Of a DNA stretch of 64,000 nucleotides, positions 16,504 to 25,645 are shown one piece after another. This DNA is from Pseudomonas huaxiensis (GTDB lineage: Bacteria > Pseudomonadota > Gammaproteobacteria > Pseudomonadales > Pseudomonadaceae): assembly GCF_003231275.1 (NCBI RefSeq), contig NZ_QKVL01000028.1:1-64000 (forward strand), in the 5' to 3' direction. The notes under the pieces were generated by a model. The model was not told where the DNA came from and made no database searches. It saw nothing but the letters and a program-made list of their open reading frames with translations. Both the position numbers and the translations under genes were made by a program. Position 1 is the stretch's first letter. Each line of letters opens with the position of its first letter.

Positions 16504-16614
16504 GCCGTTGTTGCAAATAGTCTGTCCGCGACCTTGCTGATTTTGATTCTCATCCGTCAATGACATACGCCGCGATCACAGCGAGTTTCTGCCATTACAA
16601 CGGAAGGATCATCC

Positions 16615-19038
16615 ATGCGTCAGTCCCCCCTCATCAGCACGACCAGGATAAGCCGCGCGGTTCGCCTCGCGGTGCTGGGTGCGTCCCTCGCCACGCTGCC
16701 GGGCCTCGCGCTGTTGCCGGCCCAGGCCATGGCGCAGAGCCAGGGCACTTATCAGATCAATGCGGGCCCGCTGGGCAACGCCCTGACCCAGTTTGGCGTG
16801 CAGGCCGGGGTGACGGTTTCGTTCGACACCGAGCAGACGCGCAACCTCACCACCAACGGGCTCGACGGCGCGTACAGCGTCGATGAGGGTCTGGCGCGCC
16901 TGCTCGTCAACAGCGGCCTGCAGGCCGAGCGCCAGGGCAACGGCGGTTATGTGCTGGTCGCAAGCCAGGCATCTGCGACGCTGGAGCTGGGCGCCACCGA
17001 GGTGACGTCGAACCAGTTGGGCACCATCACCGAAGGCAGCGGCTCGTACACCCCCGGCACCATCGCCACGGCCACGCGCCTGGTGCTGACGCCGCGGGAG
17101 ACGCCGCAGTCGATTTCGGTGGTGACTCGCCAGGTGATGGACGATTTCGGCCTGACCGCCATCGATGACGTGATGCGCCACACGCCGGGCATCACGGTCT
17201 CGACCTACGACACCGAACGTACCAACTACTATTCTCGCGGCTTCTCCATCGTCAACTTCCAGTACGACGGCATGCCGACGCTGCGTGACGCCCAGTACTC
17301 GGCCGGGCAGACGCTGACGGACATGGCCCTGTACGACCGCGTCGAAGTGCTCAAGGGCGCCACCGGCCTGCTGACCGGCGCAGGCGGCCCGGGCGGCACC
17401 ATCAACCTGATTCGCAAGAAGCCCACGTCCGACTTCAAGAGCAGCATCGAAGTCGGCGCCGGCTCCTGGGACAACTACCGCACGCAGATCGACGTGAGCG
17501 GCCCGCTGACCGACACCGGCAACGTGCGCGGCCGGGCAGTGGCGGCCTATCAGGACAAGAAATCCTTCCTCGACCACTACTCGCGCAAGACCGAGGTCTA
17601 CTACGGCATTCTTGAGGTGGACCTGAGCCCGGATACCCTGCTGACCCTGGGCGCCGACTATCAGGACAGCGAGCCCAAAGGCTCGAGCTGGACCGGCACC
17701 CGCACCATCTTCGATGCGGTCGGCAACAAACTCGACCTGCCCCGCGCTTTCAACAACGGCCCGAAATGGAGCAGTTGGGAGCAGTACAGCCGCACGGTGT
17801 TCGCCACGCTGGAACACAACTTCGATAATGGCTGGGTCGCCAAAGGCCAGTACAACCACCAGATCAACGGCTACGACGCACCCTTGGGCTACATCTCCCA
17901 GGATTCAGCCACGGCCAGTTCGATCTACGCCCGCAAGTACACCGGCGAAACCACCAGCGACAGTCTCGACGCTTACGCCAGCGGGCCATTCGAGCTGTTT
18001 GGCCGTGAACACGAGCTGGTGATCGGCCAGTCTCTGTCCATCTCCAAATGGAAGGGCAAGGACTTCTCCAACGCCACTTACTTCGACAACTCTTACGACT
18101 TCTACCAGTGGCACGGTGAAGCCATCGAACCGCTGTGGAACCAGCCGACCAAGATCAACGACGAGACCACCCGGCAGACCGGTACCTACCTCACCGGCCG
18201 CTTCAGCCTGATGGATGACCTGCACCTGTTGCTCGGTTCGCGGATCGCCAATTACCAGGTCACCGGCACCAGCGACACCCAGGAAAGTGGCAAGGTCGTG
18301 CCTTACGCCGGGCTGGTCTACGACCTCAACGACAATTTCTCCGCCTACGCCAGCTACACCGAGATCTTCCAGCCGCAGACCCAATACCGCGACCGCACAC
18401 GCAAGATGCTCGATCCCAATGAAGGGAAAAACTACGAGTTCGGGCTCAAGGGTGAATTCTTCGACGGCCGCCTGAATTCCAGCCTCGCCTACTTCGAAGT
18501 CCACGAAGAAAACCGTCCGATCGCCGACACCCTGTTCAACTCCACGCCGGGCGCCGAGTACTCCTACGTGGGCACCAAGACCAAGACCAAGGGCTACGAA
18601 GCGGAGATTTCCGGCGAGCTCAGCCCAGGCTGGCAGTTGCAGGCGGGCTACACCCACAAGGTCAGCCGCAACGATGACAGCGACAAGGTCGCGACCTGGG
18701 AGCCGGAAGACCAGGTCAGCTTCTACACCAGCTACAAACTGAAGGGCAGCCTCGACAAGCTCACGGTTGGCGGCGGCGCGCGCTGGCAGAGCGCCGGCTG
18801 GCAGACGGTGTACAACTGGGGTTACGACAACCGCGCCGGGCGGTACGAGAAATTCACCCAGGACCCGTACTGGCTGGTGGACCTGATGGCCCGCTACCAG
18901 TTCACGGAAAACCTGTCGGCGACGGTCAACGTCAACAACCTGTTCGACAAGAAGTACTTCACCAACATCGGTTTCTACGACTCGGCGTACTACGGCGATC
19001 CGCGAAATGTGATGGTGACGACTCGTTGGGATTTCTGA
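16615..19038 (+). CDS. TonB-dependent siderophore transducer receptor with signalling domain
   Basis: This 807-residue outer-membrane receptor has a signal peptide ending near AMAQS (about 42), an STN signalling domain (TYQINAGPLGNALTQFGVQA, about 45-110), a plug (TPRETPQSISVVTRQVMDD; GLLTGAGGPGGTINLIRKKP) and a 22-strand barrel ending in aromatic TTRWDF. The STN domain marks it as a transducer paired with the preceding sigma/anti-sigma genes. The sequence is of the ferric hydroxamate/pyoverdine receptor type (FoxA, FpvA); the ligand cannot be fixed by eye. AAGGA precedes the ATG. It probably imports a siderophore made by another organism, since no synthesis genes are near. Confidence 0.9.
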   Translation: MRQSPLISTTRISRAVRLAVLGASLATLPGLALLPAQAMAQSQGTYQINAGPLGNALTQFGVQAGVTVSFDTEQTRNLTTNGLDGAYSVDEGLARLLVNSGLQAERQGNGGYVLVASQASATLELGATEVTSNQLGTITEGSGSYTPGTIATATRLVLTPRETPQSISVVTRQVMDDFGLTAIDDVMRHTPGITVSTYDTERTNYYSRGFSIVNFQYDGMPTLRDAQYSAGQTLTDMALYDRVEVLKGATGLLTGAGGPGGTINLIRKKPTSDFKSSIEVGAGSWDNYRTQIDVSGPLTDTGNVRGRAVAAYQDKKSFLDHYSRKTEVYYGILEVDLSPDTLLTLGADYQDSEPKGSSWTGTRTIFDAVGNKLDLPRAFNNGPKWSSWEQYSRTVFATLEHNFDNGWVAKGQYNHQINGYDAPLGYISQDSATASSIYARKYTGETTSDSLDAYASGPFELFGREHELVIGQSLSISKWKGKDFSNATYFDNSYDFYQWHGEAIEPLWNQPTKINDETTRQTGTYLTGRFSLMDDLHLLLGSRIANYQVTGTSDTQESGKVVPYAGLVYDLNDNFSAYASYTEIFQPQTQYRDRTRKMLDPNEGKNYEFGLKGEFFDGRLNSSLAYFEVHEENRPIADTLFNSTPGAEYSYVGTKTKTKGYEAEISGELSPGWQLQAGYTHKVSRNDDSDKVATWEPEDQVSFYTSYKLKGSLDKLTVGGGARWQSAGWQTVYNWGYDNRAGRYEKFTQDPYWLVDLMARYQFTENLSATVNVNNLFDKKYFTNIGFYDSAYYGDPRNVMVTTRWDF

Positions 19039-19073
19039 TCTCGACGCGTAAAAAGCGGCCTTGTGATTCCGCG

Positions 19074-19136
19074 TGAGCCGAATACACTGCTTATTCGGCT
19101 CACAAAATGAGCCGAATAGATTCCATATTCGGCTCA
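19074..19136. promoter_or_regulatory. Twin perfect palindromes, probable operator of fic
   Basis: TGAGCCGAATA and TATTCGGCTCA flank a 7-base spacer twice, at 19074-19102 and 19108-19136. Both inverted repeats are perfect, and all four 11-base half-sites are identical. Centres are 34 bases apart. The second ends 10 bases before the fic ATG, so occupancy should block transcription or ribosome access. The natural binder is the helix-turn-helix at the C-terminus of the Fic protein (inference). Confidence 0.7.
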
Positions 19137-19146
19137 GAGGTTTCCC

Positions 19147-20271
19147 ATGACACCCCATTGGATCTGGCAACAACCGCAATGGCCGGCCTTTCACTGGCAG
19201 GCGGATCAGCTCGGCGAGTTGCTGCGCCAGTGCGTGCATGAGCAAGGCTTGCTGGCGGGAAAGATGGGGGCGGTGGGCGACGAGCAGAGCCGGCAAAGCA
19301 TGCTCGATGCGTTGTTGCAGAACATCATCACCTCATCCGCCATCGAGGGCGAAACGCTGAATGCGGGATCGGTGCGCTCATCGCTGGCGCGGCGCCTGGG
19401 CGTGGACGAGGTGGACACAAGCCAGACCAGCCCGCGTAGCGAAGGTCTTGCCGAGTTGATGCTGAACGCCATCCAACACCCGGAACAGCCACTGACGCAG
19501 GAGCGCCTGCTGCACTGGCACAACCTGCTGTTTCCGAACCAGGACGCTGCACTGGCACAACGCTCGCTGCGGGTAGGCGAGTTGCGCGGCGATGAGCCGA
19601 TGCAAGTGGTATCCGGCAGACTGGACAGGCCCACGGTGCATTTCGAAGCCCCGCCCCGCGAAGGGCTGGAAACGCAACTGGAGCGTTTCCTCGACTGGTT
19701 CAATGGTGACTCGCACGCGCTGCATCCACTGCTGCGCGCGGGCGTGGCACATTTCTGGTTCGTGACGTTGCATTCCTTCGACGACGGCAACGGCCGGCTG
19801 ACCCGAGCCCTCACCGACCTGGCCCTGGCCCAGGGCGAACAGCAGGCGATCCGCTTCTACGCCATGTCCGCCAGCATTCTCGACAACCGCGCAGGCTATT
19901 ACCGCATCCTGGAACAGAGCCAGAAGGGCACGGTGGATATCACTGACTGGCTGATGTGGTTTCTACAAACGCTGTTGGCGGCCATGAATCAGGCGTTGGG
20001 CACCATCGATCGTGTGTTGAACAAAGCGCGGTTCTGGCAGGCGCATCGTTTGACACCGCTGTCGGCGGAGCAGTTGAAGGTGCTCAATCGACTGCTGGAC
20101 GGCGGCGCCAAGGGCTTCGAACACGGCATCAGCGCCGCGCAGTATCAGGCGGTGGCGAAGGTGAGCAAAGCGACGGCGACGCGGCATCTGGCGGATTTGC
20201 TGGAAAAGGGGTTGCTGGAAAAACTGGAAGGCGGGGGGCGGAGTACGCGGTATCGGGTTGTGGAAGGGTGA
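19147..20271 (+). CDS. Fic-domain protein with N-terminal DUF4172 and C-terminal winged helix
   Basis: This 374-residue protein begins with a DUF4172-type region (WIWQQPQWPAFHWQ). The inhibitory motif SSAIEG (63-68, the form S/T-xxx-E-G/N) lies N-terminal, as in class II Fic proteins. The catalytic loop HSFDDGNGRLTR (209-220) matches HxFx(D/E)GNGRxxR fully, so AMP transfer to a target hydroxyl is expected, restrained by the inhibitory glutamate. The last 75 residues contain a winged helix (YQAVAKVSKATATRHLADLL then GGGRSTRYRVVEG). The layout matches Shewanella SO4266. The gene stands alone behind two perfect palindromes that it may bind itself. Target protein and physiological role are unknown. 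Confidence 0.88.
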   Translation: MTPHWIWQQPQWPAFHWQADQLGELLRQCVHEQGLLAGKMGAVGDEQSRQSMLDALLQNIITSSAIEGETLNAGSVRSSLARRLGVDEVDTSQTSPRSEGLAELMLNAIQHPEQPLTQERLLHWHNLLFPNQDAALAQRSLRVGELRGDEPMQVVSGRLDRPTVHFEAPPREGLETQLERFLDWFNGDSHALHPLLRAGVAHFWFVTLHSFDDGNGRLTRALTDLALAQGEQQAIRFYAMSASILDNRAGYYRILEQSQKGTVDITDWLMWFLQTLLAAMNQALGTIDRVLNKARFWQAHRLTPLSAEQLKVLNRLLDGGAKGFEHGISAAQYQAVAKVSKATATRHLADLLEKGLLEKLEGGGRSTRYRVVEG

Positions 20272-20338
20272 GTCATTCAGCGGTCAGCAACGGCGCTATT
20301 GCCGGGAAATGTAATTTCAGTGTCTGGTGCGGATGAAA

Positions 20339-20428
20339 CTGTGGGAGCCGGTCTTGCCGGCGATGAGGCCCGTCGGAACAACGTTGTTGCTGGTACGGAC
20401 GCCATCGCTGGCAAGCCAGCTCCCACAG
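20339..20428. repeat. Inverted REP pair (REPIN)
   Basis: A REP core at 20339-20365 (CTGTGGGAGCCGG, then TCTTGCCGGCGATG) faces a second at 20403-20428 (CATCGCTGGCAAG, then CCAGCTCCCACAG), separated by 37 bases. Together they can fold as one long hairpin between the converging fic and bpX6-type genes. Confidence 0.8.
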
Positions 20429-20473
20429 ATTGCATGGGACCGTTGAACTGTTGCCAGGTCGGACACCACCTCC

Positions 20474-23395
20474 TCAATTCACCACCACATTCCTCTGCCA
20501 CCCCTCCACCACACTGATATGGCTCAGCCGTCCCTGCCCGTCAAACAGCATCCAGTCACTTCCCACGCACCGGACCTGCACGTCCGCCGCCGGCCAGTCG
20601 AGGCTGGCGCAGAGTCGGTCGCTGCTGCGATGGATGAAGTGCACCCGCGTGTCTTCGCCAGCCAGGGCATAACAAACGACCAGCCACGACCCAGACAGGG
20701 TGAGGTTCAGCGGCGTCTCTGTCGGCCAGTTTTCTTCGAAACCGGGCAGCCGATAGCCCTTGCGGTTGCCCTGGCGTTCCAGCACCAGAATCGCGTCGGC
20801 GCCGGGTTTGAGCTTGAGGCCCACTTCGGTAACGTCGCCGTCGGCCGTCAGCAGCAGGAAGCTGTTTTCATGCTTCAGCCCCGGCAGCGCGTCGTTGCCC
20901 GCCAGCCGCCGTTCAGGCAAACGGTAATGCCACACGTGGCCGCTGCCATCGGCGCCGTGCAGCCAGAGGGATTCGTTGTGTTCGTCTTCTTTGAGCGCCA
21001 GCACGCGGCCCGGCAAGTCGCTGACATGCCACAAGGTGGTGAAGTCGCGATCGGCATCAACCACCCGCAACTGGTGGTCGCGGCCAATGGTCCAGCCGGT
21101 GCCGTCGAACGAGCGGGCGAAAACGTCGAAGCGCAACACGCCAAGGTCAAGGGCGCTGCGGTTGACCAGATCGAGTTTGCTGACGCGCCAGACATCACTG
21201 CGCCTGGCCACCACCAGCGCAACCTGACGGCTGTGGCCGATAACGATGGCCTGGGCAGGCACGGGGAAGTGGAAGAGCGTCTTGCCCTGGGCGTCGATCA
21301 CCGCCGCGCCGGCCTCGCCGAGGGCGATCAGGTAGCGCTGGTCGTCGAGCGGCACGACGTCGACGATCGGCCGGCTGCCCAGCTCCGGGGCGGTCCATTC
21401 CTGCGCGACGTCGACGCTGTCCAGCGGCACCTGCGTTGCGCGCGGCGGAACTTTGTTGGGCAGGTCGTTGAGCAGGAGACTGTCCTTGCTCATTTTGATC
21501 AGGGTCTTGAGCTGATCCTGCGTCAGGTGGCCGTTGCCACCCGCCTGGTCGGCGACAACGGCATTGGCAATCGCGCCAGCCAGCCACGCCAGCGCGCCGC
21601 CACGGGTTTTGTGCTCCAGCAGAGCGCGGGCCAGCACGCCGCGTTCGGCATGGCGCCTGGGGTCGTCGCGCAGTTGCTCGACCCAGTCGCTGTAGGCATC
21701 GAGCGTGTCGGGTAACAGGATGGCGCGCTTGACCAGCGCACCAATCGCCAACTGGCCGCCCGCCGCTTCGGCGTTAAGCAGCCATTGCGCGGCGCGCTCG
21801 CGCTCGGCGGGCAGGCTCCAGATCACGTCGACGGCTTGCAGCCAGAGGCCTTTGCCGGTGAGGGCTTCGGCCCATTCCAGGCGCAGGCGGTCGGCGCTTT
21901 CCGGCCACTTTTCCTGTAGCAAGGCCACGGCGTCGGCAAAGGCATCGTCGCGGCGGGCCACGAGAATCGCACGCTGCCAGTCACCCGCCGCACACAGCAG
22001 GCGCACGATCATCGCCGGCGCCATGTCCCAAGCGAGGGCCAGCTCAGCGGCCTGGGTGTGTCGGCCGTGGGTTTCCAGATAGTCGAGGGCTTCCTGGCGG
22101 GCCTTGAGCAGTTCGGCGAGGACGAAGGCCGCTTCGTCGATCCGGCCTTCGCGGTCCAGGCGCTCGAACGAGTGACGGTAGATTTTCCGCAGGTGGTCGT
22201 CCATGCCCTCTTCCATGAGCATGCTTCGCGCCGGTCCGCGTTGGCCGTTGAGGCTGAGGTCGTCGCGGCGCTTGGGCGCGCCGAACGCCTGTTCGCTGGG
22301 GCCCTGTTCGTCGCCGAGAGGGATGGCGTGACGCAGGGCTTCCTGGAAATCGCCGTTCTCGAACATCTCGAGCATGCGCCGCATGTAATCGGCCTGACGC
22401 TTGCCGTAGAGGGCCGACAAGCGCGAATTGAGGGTGAGGCGGGTCAGCAGGCGGCGCCACAAGGCGGGGCGGGATTGCGTTGGGGTCGCGCGGTCTGGAA
22501 GCGCTGGGGGCTTGGCCAATGCGTTCGCCGTTCCCGGCGATTGGGGATGTGACGTCGGCTGTGCACCGGGCCTGCGTTGCAGCAACGCGCGCACCGCCGC
22601 CAACAGCAGCGTCACCACGATTGCGCCGATGAGCGTCGCGGCGATCATCTTGAGGATCGCGTTCCAGGTGTCCGCATCGTTGGCCGACGGTGAGCTGACG
22701 CTACCACCGCTCAACCAGCGCAGGGCAATGATGATCGCGATGGCCACCCCCAGCTTCGGCCAGACGGACGATGTCGAATCAGGACGCTGCCACTCATCTT
22801 TACCCGCTGCCTCGGCGGAGGCTTTCGGCTGGGCCTGCGCTTTCTGCTGCCGCGCCTGCAGGGCGTTCATCACCCCTTCCCGCTCCGGGCTGACCGGCGC
22901 CAGCGCGTCGCCGAAGATTTCCCGGGTGTCGGCGGACGGCGTCAGCAGATCGAGATCCGGTTCCGCCAGCGTGCTGCGGCAGTCGTAAGTGTCCAGCAGG
23001 GTGTAGCCGCTGATATCGATCCATTGCTCCGGCGCCAGCACTTCGGCGTCGCGCAGGTGCAGGGCCTCGACGTGGCTGCCGCGTACCAGCCAGAGGTCCG
23101 CCGTTGGCATCGTGCGGATTTCTTCGGGGCTGAGCAGCGCGGAACACAGGGCGCGGCCCTGACGAATCAGCGGCCAGCCGGTCAGGGTTTCGCAGTGCAC
23201 CGACAGCGGCTGGCGCAAGCGCAACAGGTCGCCATCGGTAAAGCGCCAGGCACTGGCGCCGATCTGCCACTGACTCAGGATCAGCCGCGCCGCCGCGCGT
23301 TCATCGAAGCGCTCGCGGGGCAGCCACAGGCCGTCGATCAGTTGGTGCCCGGTCAACACCGGGCGGCGAATCAACGCCACGTTGTCATCAAGCAC
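20474..23395 (-). CDS. Membrane-anchored beta-propeller protein of a MoxR-vWA ternary system (bpX6-like)
   Basis: This 973-residue protein ends a four-gene operon. The N-terminal 160 residues (IRRPVLTGHQLIDGLWLPRE) resemble the bpX6 domain. Two hydrophobic segments follow (LGVAIAIIIALRWLSGG near 230; MIAATLIGAIVVTLLLAAV near 260), then a helical repeat region (about 330-640) and a C-terminal stretch of repeating WD-like strands (for example HSRQVALVVARRSDVWRVS) consistent with a propeller. It starts with GTG at 23395 and overlaps the upstream gene by eight bases. The reasonable inference is a membrane-tethered scaffold or sensor worked on by the MoxR ATPase. Domain assignments are from memory of family patterns and were not searched. 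Confidence 0.65.
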   Translation of the reverse strand: MLDDNVALIRRPVLTGHQLIDGLWLPRERFDERAAARLILSQWQIGASAWRFTDGDLLRLRQPLSVHCETLTGWPLIRQGRALCSALLSPEEIRTMPTADLWLVRGSHVEALHLRDAEVLAPEQWIDISGYTLLDTYDCRSTLAEPDLDLLTPSADTREIFGDALAPVSPEREGVMNALQARQQKAQAQPKASAEAAGKDEWQRPDSTSSVWPKLGVAIAIIIALRWLSGGSVSSPSANDADTWNAILKMIAATLIGAIVVTLLLAAVRALLQRRPGAQPTSHPQSPGTANALAKPPALPDRATPTQSRPALWRRLLTRLTLNSRLSALYGKRQADYMRRMLEMFENGDFQEALRHAIPLGDEQGPSEQAFGAPKRRDDLSLNGQRGPARSMLMEEGMDDHLRKIYRHSFERLDREGRIDEAAFVLAELLKARQEALDYLETHGRHTQAAELALAWDMAPAMIVRLLCAAGDWQRAILVARRDDAFADAVALLQEKWPESADRLRLEWAEALTGKGLWLQAVDVIWSLPAERERAAQWLLNAEAAGGQLAIGALVKRAILLPDTLDAYSDWVEQLRDDPRRHAERGVLARALLEHKTRGGALAWLAGAIANAVVADQAGGNGHLTQDQLKTLIKMSKDSLLLNDLPNKVPPRATQVPLDSVDVAQEWTAPELGSRPIVDVVPLDDQRYLIALGEAGAAVIDAQGKTLFHFPVPAQAIVIGHSRQVALVVARRSDVWRVSKLDLVNRSALDLGVLRFDVFARSFDGTGWTIGRDHQLRVVDADRDFTTLWHVSDLPGRVLALKEDEHNESLWLHGADGSGHVWHYRLPERRLAGNDALPGLKHENSFLLLTADGDVTEVGLKLKPGADAILVLERQGNRKGYRLPGFEENWPTETPLNLTLSGSWLVVCYALAGEDTRVHFIHRSSDRLCASLDWPAADVQVRCVGSDWMLFDGQGRLSHISVVEGWQRNVVVN

Positions 23396-25211
23396 CCGAC
23401 AGCATCCTTGTGGTTTCCGGTGTCTGGTTGCAGCTCACCTGCAGCCGCAATCTGCCTTGCGCCAGCGAGTACACCAACAGCTCGCGGGCGCTGGTGAGGA
23501 CGGCGATCAGCTCGGTCATCGGGCAGTAGCTGTAGCGCACGATTTCTTCGCTGGTGGTGAACAGCACCCGCTGTTTGCCCTCTTCATAGAGGGCGACGCT
23601 GCGCTGGTTCGGGCCCAGCAGCACCAGGGCGCAATGGTGTTCTTCCTTGCGCTGTCGAAGGCCGATGCCCCTCCAGCCGGGGGCCAGTTCGATGCGCTCC
23701 GACCGCACGGGGAAGCTGCTGGCGGTCATCACCGTCCAGCGCTCGCTGCCGTTCTCGACCGAGCACAACGCGCAGCCGCCGAAGCCCACGCGCCACGGCC
23801 AGCCGGCGATGAACAGCACTTGGGTGACGTCCTTGGCCGGGCCCACCATGAACGGCCCCACGACACCCGAAACACCTACGGCGCTGGCATACAACTGGCT
23901 GCCGTCGCGGCGCACGTAAGCCATGGCATCCTCATCGACCTTGGCCACCGCCATCACGTCGTCCGCCAGGTAACGGGTCTTGCCGTTATCGGGCACGGCA
24001 CCGGTTTTGCCCGCGATGGACCAGCTCGCCAGATGGCCTTTGCTGTCCAGCAGAAGCAGGCGGCTGGCGGTGCTGTTACGAATCCAGACGGTGGGCAGCA
24101 GCGTGGCGGTGCCGGGCGGCAGTTGCAGTTGATCGCGGCTTGGTTTGTCCACTGCCCTCAGGCCGCTCATGTGCCAGAAGCGCAGTTGATCCCCCTCGCT
24201 CAACACCGCGCCAATGGAGCGCCCGAGGAAGGTGATCCCCAGCGGCGACGAGCTGCCGCTCCAGACCGAGGTGCGCACTTCCAGCCCCTTTTTCTGGTGA
24301 TGCGCCGGCAGCTTGATGACCACCATGCCGGGTTGGTCGAGCAGCCTGAGCGCCACATGGCCACCGTGGCTGGAGATGATCGGCGCGAGGGTCTGGGCGA
24401 CACGCGGCACGGCGCCTTTGACCGGTGCGGCAACCACCTCGCCTTCGAATTGGCCCTTGAGCAATTGCAGTGCCGAACGCTCCTCGGGGATCGGCAGCGA
24501 CACCCGGCGTTGGCTGCCCGCCAGCAATTCGAAACTCAGGCTTTGGCCGTCGAGGCTACGGTGCAAGTGCACGCGGTGGGAGCAGAACTGGCGGTCGCTG
24601 GCAGGCAGGCGCTGTCCCACTAGCCAGCACTCGCCGGCCGGTTGCGACTGTTCGCCGAGCCAGTGACGCCAGGTCTGCCAGTGTTCCTCGCTGACCACGC
24701 TCCAGGTGCGCGCGGCGAGCAATGCCTTGAGCTGCGCCGCGCCATCGAAGGGTCGCAACTGCGGCGCATCCTGAAGGATGCCCCAGCGCAATTCGGCCCC
24801 CGCTTCTTGCGCGCGGCGCGCCAGCAACATCAGCAAGGCCAGGTGCACCAGCCGCGCCGCGCCCAGTTGCAGCGGACCGGCATCGAACAGCACGACGATC
24901 AGGCGACTGGCCTGCCGCGCCTCATAGTGTGGCGCGAGGAACATGTGCTCGCCGGACACCGCCCGGCGCAGGAATTCTTCCGGCACCTCGCCCGCCAGCA
25001 GCCATTCGCTGGACAGCAGGCGCTCGTAGGAGCCGCGACGCTGCAGGTCGCCCAGGCCGTCAGGTTCGGGCACGCCGCCTTGTTGCAGGCCGCGCCATGG
25101 ACCGAGGATCGGATTCAGGCGACCGAGCAAATCGGCGAACAACGGCAGGTGCTCGGGGGCGAACCAGGTCAGCCATTGCCGCCACGGTTGCAGCGAATCG
25201 GGTAATTGCAT
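23388..25211 (-). CDS. vWA-like plus beta-propeller protein of the MoxR ternary system
   Basis: This 607-residue protein has a vWA-like core at about 100-200: ASRLIVVLFDAGPLQLGAA gives the first strand and a degenerate metal site (DAGPL where DxSxS is expected), followed by HLALLMLLARRAQEAGAELRWG. Residues 240-600 contain repeated strand-rich units (SSPLGITFLGRSIGAVLSEG; SRLLLLDSKGHLASWSI) like propeller blades. No signal peptide is seen, so it should be cytosolic. It shares one base with the upstream small gene and eight with the downstream gene, implying coupled translation. In related systems the vWA protein is the adaptor that couples MoxR to its client. Confidence 0.6.
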   Translation of the reverse strand: MQLPDSLQPWRQWLTWFAPEHLPLFADLLGRLNPILGPWRGLQQGGVPEPDGLGDLQRRGSYERLLSSEWLLAGEVPEEFLRRAVSGEHMFLAPHYEARQASRLIVVLFDAGPLQLGAARLVHLALLMLLARRAQEAGAELRWGILQDAPQLRPFDGAAQLKALLAARTWSVVSEEHWQTWRHWLGEQSQPAGECWLVGQRLPASDRQFCSHRVHLHRSLDGQSLSFELLAGSQRRVSLPIPEERSALQLLKGQFEGEVVAAPVKGAVPRVAQTLAPIISSHGGHVALRLLDQPGMVVIKLPAHHQKKGLEVRTSVWSGSSSPLGITFLGRSIGAVLSEGDQLRFWHMSGLRAVDKPSRDQLQLPPGTATLLPTVWIRNSTASRLLLLDSKGHLASWSIAGKTGAVPDNGKTRYLADDVMAVAKVDEDAMAYVRRDGSQLYASAVGVSGVVGPFMVGPAKDVTQVLFIAGWPWRVGFGGCALCSVENGSERWTVMTASSFPVRSERIELAPGWRGIGLRQRKEEHHCALVLLGPNQRSVALYEEGKQRVLFTTSEEIVRYSYCPMTELIAVLTSARELLVYSLAQGRLRLQVSCNQTPETTRMLSGA

Positions 25212-25645
25212 CAGCGGCCCGTCCAGTGCGCGGCGATGCGCTGCAAATGCTGCGACGTCAGCGGCAGTTGTCGATCAAGGGGCACCACCGCCTGCGGCTC
25301 ACGCCAGAGCAACAGCGGCGCGCGGGAAAAGGCGCGCGACAGCGCCTGGCCGAGCAGGTCCAGCGGCACTTCGGGTTCCCAACTGGTGGGCAGCCACAGG
25401 CCGGGCGCGCGCTCATCGGTGGCGGCATATTCGACGCCCTCGACCCAGGGCAAATCGTCGGCCGCGCCACACACCACCAGCACATCGCGATTGGCCGTGG
25501 CTTGCAGCCGCGCCGCCTGCTCCTCGGGCAACGCCGCCAGTCGCGCATGCAGGCGCCGCGCCGCATCGCCCCAGCCCACCGCCGCCTGGGGCGCAGCGGC
25601 CACGGAACGCGGTCGCCAGCCCCAGCTCATCAGCGGGGCGTTCAT
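25211..25645 (-). CDS. Small accessory protein of the MoxR ternary system (bpX family)
   Basis: This 144-residue protein (MNAPLMSWGWRPRSVAAAP) has no recognisable catalytic motif. It is tryptophan-, proline- and arginine-rich, with DVLVVCGAADDLPWVEGVEY and APLLLWREPQAVVPLDRQLP as probable strands. Its place between the ATPase and vWA genes, with four- and one-base overlaps, and its size fit one of the small bpX accessory domains, but the number within that series cannot be settled here. Confidence 0.5.
   Translation of the reverse strand: MNAPLMSWGWRPRSVAAAPQAAVGWGDAARRLHARLAALPEEQAARLQATANRDVLVVCGAADDLPWVEGVEYAATDERAPGLWLPTSWEPEVPLDLLGQALSRAFSRAPLLLWREPQAVVPLDRQLPLTSQHLQRIAAHWTGR

Noticed and set aside
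16541..16559. Possible Fur box before the transducer receptor (GATTTTGATTCTCATCCGT)
   Set aside because: Only about 11 of 19 positions fit. This gene is expected to depend on the adjacent sigma factor, so no direct Fur control is claimed.
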